64,000 bases of DNA from Hofstenia miamia (taxonomy: Eukaryota; Xenacoelomorpha; Acoela; Hofsteniidae). Under the pieces are notes generated by a model that was given only the letters and a program-made list of their open reading frames with translations, searched no databases and was not told the DNA's origin. Within the stretch, counting starts at the first letter, position 1; every line of letters starts with the position of its first letter. A program made the translations under genes and the position numbers. Below are positions 11,780-24,034 of this stretch, one piece after another. The stretch spans positions 694,145 through 758,144 of the forward strand of contig CABFPE010000339.1 of assembly GCA_900660155.1 (NCBI GenBank), in the 5' to 3' direction.

Positions 11780-13460
11780 ATACATGTATATATAATTTTC
11801 TGTCGATGAGAAAAGTAGCAGACACTAGAAATTGAAGCTTTTAAATTACTATTATCAATCCTATTTTTCTCCTTGCTTTCTACATTCCAGTTCTTTGGTA
11901 CTGCCATGTATATAACTGTTCCCGCTCTTTCCTCTTTATCTATCACTATGATATGTTTTCTTGATTCAATTACTTAAAAAATGTTTATGCCGAATTTCCA
12001 TAATTTCCAAAGCCTTTTGTTTACGGTAATTCGAATTATCTCCTGGTTCTAACTAGTGTTCTGCGACCATAGCCGTGGTCATGGCTAAACCGTTGGCCAT
12101 CGGTAGCCGCAACCAATGGCCGGCTACTACCAATCGCCGGCTGTGAATAAAGGCTTTACTTTACGGCCAACATCCTAGCTAAGATTTATTTCTGAACATT
12201 ATGATGAACAATTTATTTCCATGATTTTTATTTGTATTTTTGTTTTTAAAATTTAGTCGGTTGACCATTTATTTAATTGTAAGAACTATGAGCATGTTTT
12301 AATCGTTCCATTGAAAATTGCAATATTTCAGTTAATAGTAGGAAAAAGTACCGACTACTGCAAAAAAATCACTTCTAGTGGCCGGGTGCGGCTAATGTAT
12401 TATGGCCAACAACCGACTACGGCCAATGGCCGGGTACGGCTAAGAAAATTGGCCGCATAACACTAATTCTAACCCATTTTTCCCACTCAATCTTCAATAT
12501 GACTCTTGCTAATACAGCCTTTAGTTATCACTTACATTAGCTTTCTGTCGAAATGGCTATTCACCTAGTTGTCGTAACGGCTCGTTTCTGTGCTACTATT
12601 GTCAATGATTGTTTCTTTCTTTCGTTCGACCTTCCCTAAGGCTTGTTGGTTTCTAACTGTTGAATTTTTTGTGCTCATTCAGTATTGCAAATTCATTTTC
12701 TTGTTTGTTTATGTTTCTATTCTAATCTGCTATGCATTTTTCGTTTAGGTTGCTTTTCTACATATTCGCTCTATCCTAGTGCATCTGTTTTAACAGCTTC
12801 TTCAACATTTAGCTGTATTTTGCTCACTCGTTGCCTTGACATGTACAATCTTTAGAAATCTCCGTGTGGATTGAATGAACTTTACGCAGCTAATAAGTGA
12901 CTGCTTTTCCTGTTTACTTCCTTCAGAATATTCTTTTTCCATTTAATTTTTTAGACGTTATCCCATGACTGAAATACCCGAAATGATTAGTGCTTTAAGG
13001 CAAATTTGCCTATTTAATTTTGACTTATGCTGTGCCTTATTTATACACCTCTTAAATGTTCTCGTTATTGTTGTCTTCAACTTCGGTATTTCTCCATCAC
13101 TGCTAAGTGATTGTAACCTTCCTTGATATTTTGAAATTTGTTCATTTCTTGTCCTTGATCCTTATCATCCTGCACACTTGCCTCTAATTATTAGTGACTG
13201 TTCATCAGTTACCTAGTCTAAACTCTAAGCCAAACTATACTTCTCATGTATTTATTTGCTGCAGCAACATCTTCTTTGAGCTGGAATACAACATCAAGTC
13301 GTTTATGTACCATTCTTTTCCAACCTAAATCTGGCTCATTCAACATGTCTGTGATTGGTATTAAGCTAGTTTCAAACATTAATGGTACTAGTCTGTCTTC
13401 ATTGAATATCTTATGGCCAAACTTCACCCTGTGCCATTTATCTTAGTGTGCGACTTTTCC
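11780..13460 (-). mobile_element. R2/R4-like LINE remnant (RT thumb to C-terminal domain)
   Basis: The plus strand here is pyrimidine-rich; read on the minus strand it gives decayed ORF2 blocks. Near 13330-13400: RLVPLMFETSLIPITDML, matching the RT segment after QGD-SLSPLLF in LINEs whose ORF2 ends in a REL-endonuclease-like domain. Near 12985-13040: SKLNRQICLKALIISGIS, equivalent to the SKLNGKN..KAINTWAV block. Near 11885-11945: KEERAGTVIYMAVP followed by NVESKEK, equivalent to the IDVAVP.D.RV..KE.EK block. The order is consistent with one element running from about 13460 down to about 11780, split by the hAT-like element at 12054-12465. Stops and frameshifts are frequent. The R2/R4-like clade name is a family-level guess from the C-terminal block. 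Confidence 0.6.
12054..12465. mobile_element. Complete non-autonomous hAT-like element (412 bp)
   Basis: Ends form an inverted repeat: TAGTGTTCTGCGACCA on the left, and TAGTGTTATGCGGCCA as the reverse complement of the right end. It is flanked by an 8-bp duplication, GTTCTAAC (12046-12053) and ATTCTAAC (12466-12473), seven of eight matching. Eight-bp target duplications and short terminal repeats are the hAT hallmark. Subterminal stretches at both sides are rich in GGCCGG/GGCTAC words, strikingly GC-rich for this region; such subterminal arrays are the usual transposase binding zones of hAT elements. There is no coding capacity. It sits inside the LINE remnant 11780-13460, so it inserted later. 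Confidence 0.8.
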
Positions 13461-14694
13461 ACTGCCAAGTCACTTTTGTGAAACACCATTAGCCTTTATT
13501 GTCCTTAATATCAAAATATTATATATAAAATTATATCACATGCTTTCCTCTAGGTAGTCTACCTACATCGTTTTTAGGTTTTCGTCTTTATCCTACAATT
13601 TTAAACCACACTTTATCATACACTTTCTGTCACTCTAGAATCATCCTGCTCTTTTCTAAATAAATAGTCAGTCTGCTTGAAATAGTTGAAGTTACCTGTT
13701 TCGATGTAGTTGACAAACATGTTATTGATTTAAAACGTAAATGAAGGGAAGACATTCCTCTAACCTGCGTTATTTTAAGATTGTGGTATCTTCACTAGCT
13801 TATGAGTAATTAGTGTTCAAATATTTTTAAAAAAACCATCACATATTTTACAAAAATTCCGGCAAAAAAATATTTTAGCTTTGCTTAAAATCAATAAAAT
13901 CAATATTTGCTGAAGTTTTGGGTCAATATTTTATCAATTTTTAAGTTAATTATTATTCCTAATCCTGCATCTGTCCATTGCAAGAACATTTCGAGCTTTT
14001 CATGCAGTGCTTATAAATTTATTTAATTAAATTACTAATTAAGATATAAGCTGCTCATTTTAAAGTTGAATAATATTTCGTTTTAATTAAGAGAATTCCC
14101 AAATAATTCCATTAAAAGCAAAATCGTATTCGTTTCAAGTGAGGGTAGCTAGAAATTGAATTATTTATATATTTAAACCGTCATCTTTTGTACACCCGTC
14201 TCACACCTGCCAGCACTTATTTGGGAGGAAAATGTTTTCTGTTCTCTATAAAATTGAATTTTATAAATTGTTGAGTCATTCTCAACTCAAAATAAAGAAA
14301 CGTTTATAAAGAAAATTCAATACTTAGCTAATCTTAACAATTTTACAAAATGGAGAATCTATAATGTCAAAAGCTGCATTAATAACTAAGACAATTTTCA
14401 ATATTTTTTCAAAATATGTATATAATTATTTGCTATTTCCTACTATTTAAATATAACACAAGTCCCATTTTGCGAGATTTTAACAGTGTTATTGCTTGAA
14501 TTAGCAGCAATAATTCTTCGATATTTTGTGTGAATGAAATTACAGATAGCTTCGATTGATTTGAGAAAGATCCAAGATTGGACAGAGATCTATAGCTTAA
14601 AATCAAAGTCAACGTTTCAGGTCAGGCGGGTTCGGGTAGTAAATATACCAATGAGGTCGGGTTCGGGTAAATGTTTATATCATACTGTTACTTT
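13461..14694. other. Non-coding stretch
   Basis: Nothing recognised except GGCGGGTTCGGGTAG / GGTCGGGTTCGGGTAA words at 14620-14670, possibly an older hAT-like element split by the insertion at 14703. Confidence 0.5.
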
Positions 14695-14702
14695 CTAGTG
14701 CT

Positions 14703-15952
14703 TAGAGGTGGGCGCCTCCGTCAACCGACTACTATGTATGTTGTTATTGACGCATTAAGTGTAGTATTAGCAGCTTTTGTTGAGGTGTATAATTATGCCA
14801 ATGTACTACACTTAATAAGAAATTCTATTCTATTCTATTGGCGGCGCAGATCCGATGAGGTCGGCGGCGGCGGCGCAGCCGTCTGAGCCAGATCTATATA
14901 GAACTGAATTAGACTATAATATACCAAATAGAAACAATATAAGGCCTATAGTCCTGTAAAAACCGTATATGATGCAAGCAGTATTTTAAACTATCTATCT
15001 CCAGAAAGGTTCCTCATGCACTTAATGGCAATCTGATTAATAAGCCATGACCTAATCAATGTTAAACATCACTACCACATCAACGACATTAAATTGTCAG
15101 AAATGTTTATTGGTACCTGGCAACCGGTTGAGTTAAGCACTTGCCATTTATCGGCCGTTTAACCGGTGACCTGTCAATTTTCAATACATGTAAATTGTAA
15201 ACAAAATGACATTCCATTGTATTCTTATATTATTATTTATTACTTATATTATTGTAGTATTTTTTGTAAATATATGTTATTTGTTATTGCAATAAAATTT
15301 TACGCTTATTGCCTTGCATCATATAAAATATCAATAAACAAAAATAACAAATGTACATTTTAAATTTTTTACAAAAAATAGTTAATATACGCTTCTCTTA
15401 GAACGACTAGTTTTTCAACATTGATGCAATCTACACAGCTTCGCTTATTAGTTAGTGAAAGAAGCATTTAGAGAAGCGTGCAATTGAAATACAACTGCAT
15501 GTATTCAGTTGAAAAAATAGAACTCAATATGATTTAATATTTAGCGGAGCGGATTTGCAATTTCGAAATCAATAGGATTTAGAAATTCCATTAAAATATG
15601 GCGCGAAAATATAACATAATGTTAACTTTCAAAGGCACAATCACCTGCAAATAATCGTGAATTATAATAGACAGCCTTGATGAATGAAAAAACAATTTGT
15701 TATTATAAAAAGAAGCTCGTTTTTTGCAATTTTGCTGATAAATTTCCCAAAAAATTAAGATATTTTTAGTAATTAGACCCGTAATAAAACGGTTCAATCA
15801 GCCTGTTAGCATGTTTAATCCGTAACTGGTAGATATCGTTTGTCTTGATAAAGTTTTGGTTATCAATCGGCTCAGCCGTCAAAATTTTCCGGCGGCTGGC
15901 TTACCTAAAATATGTAGGTGGCGGTGGCTCCGCCGGCCAGCGCCCAGCTCTA
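14703..15952. mobile_element. Complete non-autonomous hAT-like element (1250 bp)
   Basis: The left end reads TAGAGGTGGGCGCCTCCG and the right end, reverse-complemented, TAGAGCTGGGCGCTGGCC. A perfect 8-bp target duplication CTAGTGCT lies at 14695-14702 and 15953-15960. GC-rich subterminal segments (GGCGGCGGCGGCGCAGCC near 14863, CGGCGGCTGGC near 15890) contrast with an AT-rich core of about 950 bp in which I see no gene. It appears to have landed in sequence that itself carries GGTCGGGTTCGGG words (14610-14670), possibly an older hAT-like element. Confidence 0.85.
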
Positions 15953-15960
15953 CTAGTGCT

Positions 15961-18900
15961 AAATACAATTCTTAATGTTTTCAATTAGATGGAATCTGGC
16001 TTAATTTTTTCTGACAGTTTCCACCCGAACCCTATAAGTTTTAGCCATATTCGAATTTGGACGGAATCGACTACTGCTATTGGCAGATAATTGCAAACAG
16101 GTAAAGGTAGCATAAGTATAACAAAAATATGACTATTAATGTTTTCAAAAATTTAACGATTTTTTGCATAATAAAAAGTGTATATAGTTCTTATTATCGT
16201 AAACTTAGAAGTAAACTTATTCAAAATTGTAACACAAAAATGTCCAGTTTGTGATCCGGGTTTGGAGTTATTAAGAGCAGATGCTTTTTTTTCAAATTTG
16301 TGAAAAAATTACAAGAAGAAATAGAACATATAAATTTTATAATATTATACAAAAATCCCGTCACAATTCAAAGCATATGGTAAAAATTTAATCATTCTAA
16401 TTCTCAATTTTTTACTAGATCTAAGCTGAATGATGGTCTGTGCCAGGTAGTAAGAGAGGTTTCTCTCTCTGATTGACCACCACATCTTTGGGTTGAATAA
16501 ATTTGAGGTACAAGCATAGACAATATTGGAAATTTATTTTTATGTAATTTCCAGAAAACTAATAAAATTATTGTTTGTTTTACACTGTTTTTTAATAAAA
16601 ATAAAATTAATTCTCTAACATAAATGACCTGCATAGCTATTAAACATTTTTTAAAAAATTAATTAAAGAGTGTATGGCGAAAAACATTCAGATTTGTCAG
16701 GAAATCTGAATTAAGTAATTGATACCTACACTCAGCTTTAGAGTTACCAATTTTTCAAAACATATGTTTGTGCAAGAAAACCTAGGGTTATTATAGTAAA
16801 TTGATGCCTTTTCCACAACATAAATATACATTTATTTAGATATTTTATTTTCGATTTTTGTGGAAAACCTGTTGCCATTGTTAGTCGAATCAACTTGCCC
16901 TTAGCAAAAATACAGTCAAGGTTTTTTTATTTTTATGCATTGCAAAATTTTTAAAATATAATAAACTAACGCATTGTTTTAAATTATATTTTAAATATTT
17001 ACGAGTTTTCACACTAATGCTTATTTTTCAAAATTTTAAGGATTTAAAAAATATTGTATTGATGCTGGATTACTCGCACCAAGAAAATGTTCCAAAATTC
17101 CAAAGATTAAAAGGTATTTCTTTTCAGTTTTTTTACCTGTAATTACTCATTTCAAGAAAGACATAAATGTTATGAACTTTTGTGTTGGATATTCACCTCA
17201 ATAATTTAGGTCGTCTCTAATTTTCAAATTGAAGGCTAAAATTTCGATTTTTTTAAGATTTAAGAGGTCCAACAAATTTATTGATTCTTACAAAAAAGCA
17301 TTATATTAGAAGGGAAAAACTAACGTCATTTCCCAGCATACTTATTGTAAATATTTAGGCTTGCAAAATTTATATTAAAAACCTCAAAAATTGAAAATTT
17401 CAAAAAAATCGACATGTAATAAACATTTGGGCCTAAAATAGGCCAATCGTAATGCACGGCATATATGTATTTTAGTATCCTTTGCTGTGAATTGATATTT
17501 ATAACAAGGAATTAGCAATTATAAAAAGTGAAATTTAACAAACCTCTGAATTAAAGATGTTACTAGCGATCTACTATAAAAGCTTGAAATGTACACAACT
17601 GAAAAGGTAAAACACACCAAAATTTAGAATGTAAACAAACGAAGTTTAGATAAACTAAATATTGTTCATTTTTCCTTAACTTGTTATTTACAAAATTCGA
17701 AAAGTGTCGATAAAATTTGTTTTGCGAGATAATAAAAACATTGCAGCTACAAGTGTTTATCATAAAATTCAGAAGTTACAGAATCAATAAAGATGATGGA
17801 TTTGAACGTGTTTACTGGTGGCCAATCAGTGCGTACCCGTCTATCATAAATAATTGAGTTTTGTAAAATATGAGCAAACATTGTTGCGAAGTAAGATTAT
17901 ATCGGAAATCGTACTCTTATCAACGGATGCTCATTTCGGTCAAAAACAGAGCACAGACAAGCTTAGTAAATAAACCAATCTAGTATTGCACTTTTAGCAT
18001 TTATTGCAATGTCATCTGAAATTAAAATAGAAATTTATATGAAGGGTGTGTTTGCATTGCAGAAGTTTGTCTATCGAAAAGTTTTTGATATTGATACATT
18101 TGAACATGATTTAGCAATATTGAGTTGATTTTGGAATTTTTATTTTAAAATACACAAATTTATATTATTAATGACCTTGCACTGAAATGTAATAAAATAG
18201 CTATCAGAGGGGAGCAATTAGCCAATGATTTCTTTGATTAGGAATTCATTAATAACGAAAATGTTAGTAACTGTGAATGATCAACACGATTAACTTGAAA
18301 TTAATGGCTATGTATAGAAATGCCCTTAAATCTAAAATTTCTGATTCCCATTCTGTCAACACATTATCAACTTCCTGCTTTGTTTTTCAATATTTTATAA
18401 TATCGCTACTTATAAATCTGCTAAAGAAAATCGTTTTTATTGAATTTTGCAGAACTGTTAAAAGCAAGTTCATACAACAATACACAAGTTAAAGCATGTG
18501 TACATTGGAATTTACTTGCATTGAATACATTGAAATTTACTTATAGATATGCATATACATCTGGAATATTGAAAAAATAAATTGCAAAATGTCTTAGAAT
18601 TTTTAAATATCCTACCTTTAGAAATCATATAAAAATTAGTAAATTGTTAAGTTTTGAAAAAATCTAAAATTCTTTAAATTATTTGCTATTTAAAATGTTG
18701 TAATTGTTTTGAATTACCTGTACTGGAGCACAGTTCAAGCATAACTATATTTAAGCTTGTCAACATACATTTTAACATATATTTATTTCATACAAACTTT
18801 CCTTATTATTGTGTCACTACAGAGGCTAGAGAAAATGAAGCTGATGATTGAGACTTATTTAAAAATCAGGCAGCTGCTATTTTAATTGCTGCCTATGTAT

Positions 18901-21265
18901 ACAATGACATTTAAGGAAATTGCTCTGAAAATAATTTTTCATTGATAACTTGATTGTGATTATTATTAATTTTCTGATGTAGTAATAGATTTAATTCCGT
19001 TTGTTATTTTCTTTGTGTAACAAATTCTTGCAATCGATATTAATGAATATAGTAATTAATTAAGATCACGTCTACTCCAAAAATGCATAACAGACATTCC
19101 CATATACACCTGAATGACTTATTTTTGTGAATGGACACTTGAAATTGATGGGGCCACTTTAAAACATTAATTGAAAAGATTAATGGCAGAAAATTATGCA
19201 AAAAATGTAGTGAGTGTCGACTAAGAAATGAGAATCCTGATAGGTAATAACCACACATAGTCTATAGAATATAGGAAGCATTTTCGGGTACAGAGAAAAT
19301 AATGTATGAGTGCGTAAAATAAGAGAGCCAAACATGAACTTCTTTTTTGCTAGTATTATAGAAGTTCATGTATCATCACATATTTAACCTTCGTAGCATT
19401 GACATTCCTGAAAGCTGTTGATGTGAAGGCTCTATTCAGTAACTATGTTGCCCTCATCTTGGCAATTTTCCCATTTTCAAAGTCATGACCTTGGACATTA
19501 TCTAAAATTTTTTCCCTTCTTTAGGCCTCAGCAGGCATAGATCAATAGTTCCAAACTGTAAGTAATTGAAAATTTCGATGTCGACCTTATTTAGATGCTC
19601 TACATAAGGACTAGAGAGTATAACATTTCAGTTTTGTTTGGTGACATTTTATGTTTATTTCTTGAAAGTTATCTTCACTGGGTTTGCTTAGCAATGTTGA
19701 CAAAATGATTCTACATTGGAATTTCAAAAATTTGTTAGTTAGACTAATAGTTATAGATAGTAAAAGTAGAATCATGCCGTATTTTTGAATTTCAAATAAC
19801 TAAAAATCTATTTGAAAAGCTGTGCACAGCTTTGAAAGGTTCCTTCCTGCTCTTATATTTTATAGTTTTCCTCTAAGTAATTCGCATGAAATTTGAAAAA
19901 ATTTATACATGACTTAAAGGTAGCAAGAGCATACTACAAGGGAACAATATTGAACAGCCTCATCGTTATGGAACATTTCGACAAAAAATGTAAAAATCGA
20001 TTAGATTTTATAATTGTACACACACTTACTTAATTTGGATTCTTCTTTAAAATTTTACAATTTTTTTAGCAGCTAAGAAAAATAATAATGCGTGTTTAGT
20101 CGTCTGAAGACAACATCAATATGGATATAAAGTGTTAACCATTTATTAGAATTGTGAAAATGGTAGTTTCTGCTTCAGAGATTGAACTTAGTTGACGGAA
20201 TTGATCGAATTCATTGGTAAGTGATTTTTCTTGGTTACAAATACATTGCTACATTTCTTTTAGAGTCTTTGATTTCAATTTTCTTTTTTAACTTGAGGTC
20301 GTAATTCACTCCAAATTAGTAAAAGAGTTCTTCATCATTTCCTTCTTAAATTTAAGTTTTCTATAAGAATTTGTTCTTAAGTGTATTTAAATTGATATTT
20401 TGTCTCTGGCTTCAATTTAAAAAATGTTTCTAGTGTTTCTACCTTTTGCAAGTATTTTAATGAAAACAAACAAATATATCTCCTCTGATTATAGCTTACT
20501 TTTTTCTTTCACAGATGGTAGGAGCTACAGAGATTTCTTCACGGGTACATTGACGGAAAGAAGCGTACAGATGTCGATCAAGCACAAGTGAATGTAAAAA
20601 TCTATTTTGAAGTTGAAATAAGTTTGCTACTTTCTCTGATTGATTGATCAACTAGCTGATATAAGAAAAATAAAAAATGTTGAACACTCTAATTGCTGTA
20701 CAATTTCTTTATCCACATACTCAGTCGATCAAAAATACCTTTCCTACATAAGCTATCATCTTATCACGTATTCATATTTGAAAACCTAATTGTGAAATTT
20801 TGCTAGCTGATAGAAATATATCATAAGATGCACTTGCTTTTATAATATGATAGCATATGCATATACACATAAATTAACTTGTGAGTCAAAATACTGTTAA
20901 TTCTTGAAAAACATTGAAACAGTTTGGTCTAAAGCTTCAATCATATTTTACATACGCTAGCAAAATATGGCAAAATGGCACAAAATACCAGAAAAGCAAA
21001 ATAATAATAATAATAAAATTAAATAAATGGTATATTTAGTATTTTGAATATATTTAAGCATTATATTATAAAAGAGAAACATCAACTGAGGAATTACATC
21101 ACAAACTTTCAATATAATTATAATGGATTTTTCGCAAGTCTTTTTAGAGTATGTAATTAAATTAATAATTAATAGCCCTGGGTTTAGTAAAATGCGCTGA
21201 AATTTCTCATGTACTTTGCAAGTTGCTGTCTTAAATGCGAAATTATTGGCCGGCCTATGGGACTG
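15961..21265. other. AT-rich non-coding stretch
   Basis: No gene, terminal repeat or RNA gene recognised. CCACCCGAACCC near 16020 may be the other side of the older hAT-like sequence at 14.6 kb. Confidence 0.6.
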
Positions 21266-21455
21266 CCCCCCCCCCCCCCCCCCCGNNNNNNNNNNNNNNN
21301 NNNNNNNNNNNNNNNNNNNNNNNNNNNNNNNNNNNNNNNNNNNNNNNNNNNNNNNNNNNNNNNNNNNNNNNNNNNNNNNNNNNNNNNNNNNNNNNNNNNN
21401 NNNNNNNNNNNNNNNNNNNNNNNNNNNNNNNNNNNNNNNNNNCCCCCCCCCCCCC
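21266..21455. other. 157-N assembly gap inside a poly-C tract
   Basis: About 18 C on the left and 13 C on the right border Ns at 21286-21442. The homopolymer (poly-G on the other strand) probably stopped sequencing or assembly. Reading frames across it are meaningless. Confidence 0.95.
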
Positions 21456-23174
21456 TCCATGAGGAAGCAAATGAGAATGCAGCTACGAGGTGAATTTTTC
21501 AATTCTAGTAGAAAAATAAATCAAATACTTTTTCATTGAAAGTGATGAGAACCAACATTTCTTTTCATCAGTACATAATGAAGCTATTTCTCAAATGCTG
21601 TGTACTACACAATCGAAATGTTTGATTAAACTGGCACTTGGTATGAAGTAATCAAGCATCCTCCAATCAAATGGGTGTGCTGCTTAGGCATAATTGTTGT
21701 GATTCTTTGAAATTTCTCAAGAATTGTGTTAAAATGAACACGGACAAGTATATCGGAATTCTGGATGGAAAACTCCACATGCTTTAAGAACAACTATAAA
21801 CTTCTCAAATTCTGAAAAAGTGGATATAAAGAAGTGGCGATTTCGGCAGTCCCGCCCCACCTGCTAATATTTTCATCAATATGTATTCACAATATTCTTG
21901 ACTTTCACAAATTTCTTAAACTTTAGCCATTTTGAACCGCTGTTTCTTAAAAATATCTGACATTTTAAACACAATATTACATTAATTGCTCAAATTTTAT
22001 TATATAACATAATTACCCATTTATATAAATCCTAATAATATTAGCGATTCGGAATTTCTCTCATTTAGTGTTTTGTTTTACATAATACAAGCTTAGATAC
22101 CAAGCCCACAGAAATGCAACTTTATTGCTACTTAGAAATTTAATAATTCAATGTTCAAAAAATTTATTTGCTACAAATCAAAATTATTGATATGATATTT
22201 ATCTCTAAAATATTTTTAAAAATCAGGTTCACATTTAGAAGAAATATTTTACTATATTGTAATATGTAGCTTGTTATTTTTGAATGAAATGATTTATAGT
22301 TTTGTTAAATTAATAATACTTTATGATAAGTGTTATTGTAGAAATACTATTTCATTAGATAAACAATAAATCAAAGAAATAAAAATTCAAAAAATAGTAG
22401 GTAAAATGATTAAAATTTAGAAGTTGTCATGGCAAGGACCTAATGGCAAAAGATTTAGACATTCTACCCACGGATAATTGATATTGTGAATAACTAAATA
22501 CTACAGAAAGAATTGGTATTAAATATTGACTAACCACAAACTAGAAATAATATAGCAAAATTAAATGCCCATGTAATAATAATAATGATTCCTCCTCTCA
22601 CCAATTTTCAGACAATAAAAGTTTTCTAGAGATTCTCAATGATTGTGATATAGTACATGGTCAGGGGAGAATGGCCTCGTTACTTTCCAAACTCACGCAA
22701 CTGGTAGTGATACCGGAAACAGCAAATAAAACATGAGACAGAATCAGTACGAGCGGGACCATCTTTTCCATTTCAGCTGAAACCGTGGACTACGTGATTA
22801 ATATATTCGCATAATCCCGGCTCAAACTAAAACCAATTTGATTCAATATTTACTCTTATATTATACTTACTTGCAAAACTAAAATATGCTTTTAATGTCT
22901 TCATTATAAGTCTTCAGTATGATAAATAATGCAAAATTTTTTGCACCATTAAATTTAGTACATTGTAAGATAAAGGTTTAAGTTAACTAATATTTTCTTA
23001 AGAAATGTAAAGCTACAGTGATGCATACATACATAGATAAAATGTACAATCAAGAACAAGTACATTTGACAAGCACCGATCTCATGAACTCCCTGAACAA
23101 GAATTCGTTGCAGGTTGCAGGGTAAATATAATGTGTAATAATTATTACTACCAATACAACCTGAAGTACTTGTA

Positions 23175-23231
<57 letters not shown>

Positions 23232-24034
23232 TATACATGTACATGTACATATAAAATTACTAGAATAGACAACTTAACGAATTTTCCAACGAAATCTTAG
23301 AAATTCAACTTAATAGTAGTAAGTCTGAACTAGCACATCATACTTCTCTTTAAGATTGTTATCTCATCGTGTAGAGAAATGTATGATGAATCAAAATATA
23401 GTCAAGTCAAGAATGAAAATTACTAAGATATTAACAGAATCAAATACATATGCTTTAGAATGTATCGCTACACAGTCAAATACACGACTGTCAGGAAGTC
23501 AATGAAAACCAAAAGATATTGAAAAAACTAGGAAATATTTTGGACTTATCATATTTAATTTTTTTTCATTTCTTTTTGAAATGCTTCATTTTTAGATACA
23601 TAAATGATAAACTTTTAAAAAAATATGTGAAAATAATGTAATTATTTTTCTCTATGCTTAATAATCTAGTAAACGCAATGGTTGTCGCTCAAATATTAGT
23701 GACATGGTATGTATCCAGTGAAGAATCTACGGGGGTATTTCGAGGGGTAATTTAATTTCTTACGGGGAAAATAATTGCCTCTGAGCAACATCATTACACT
23801 ATTATAAAATGAAGCAGGTTAGAAATTTTTTTGTCATGTTCTGATAGATTTGGCCAAATTCCTGACTGTAGGCATAGGCACTCAAGACCACGTTTTCTCT
23901 AGAGAATTTTCCAGTTCAGCTATTATTTTGACTTTCAAATAAACTAGTTGAAAAAAACTAGATGTTAGTGCTTCTTTAGGGGAAACAAATCTTTGTTGGA
24001 GGTCTTTTAAAGGAGAAAAATCATTCCATAGCGA
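21456..24034. other. AT-rich non-coding stretch
   Basis: Contains the TA array at 23176-23232 and otherwise nothing I can assign. Confidence 0.6.
23176..23232. repeat. TA microsatellite
   Basis: Long TA run with one AATA interruption, followed by ACATGTACATGTACAT. Confidence 0.95.

Noticed and set aside
14610-16045. An older hAT-like element split by the insertion at 14703
   Set aside because: GGTCGGGTTCGGG words on the left and CCACCCGAACCC on the right hint at one, but no ends or duplication were found.
16404-16634. Minus-strand frame with VPQIYSTQRCGGQSERE
   Set aside because: It faintly recalled a LINE C-terminal block, but no ordered motifs could be aligned around it.
20957-21539. Frames across the gap at 21286-21442
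   Set aside because: They are open only because Ns contain no stop; the same holds for frames across the gaps at 34.1, 45.0 and 56.8 kb.
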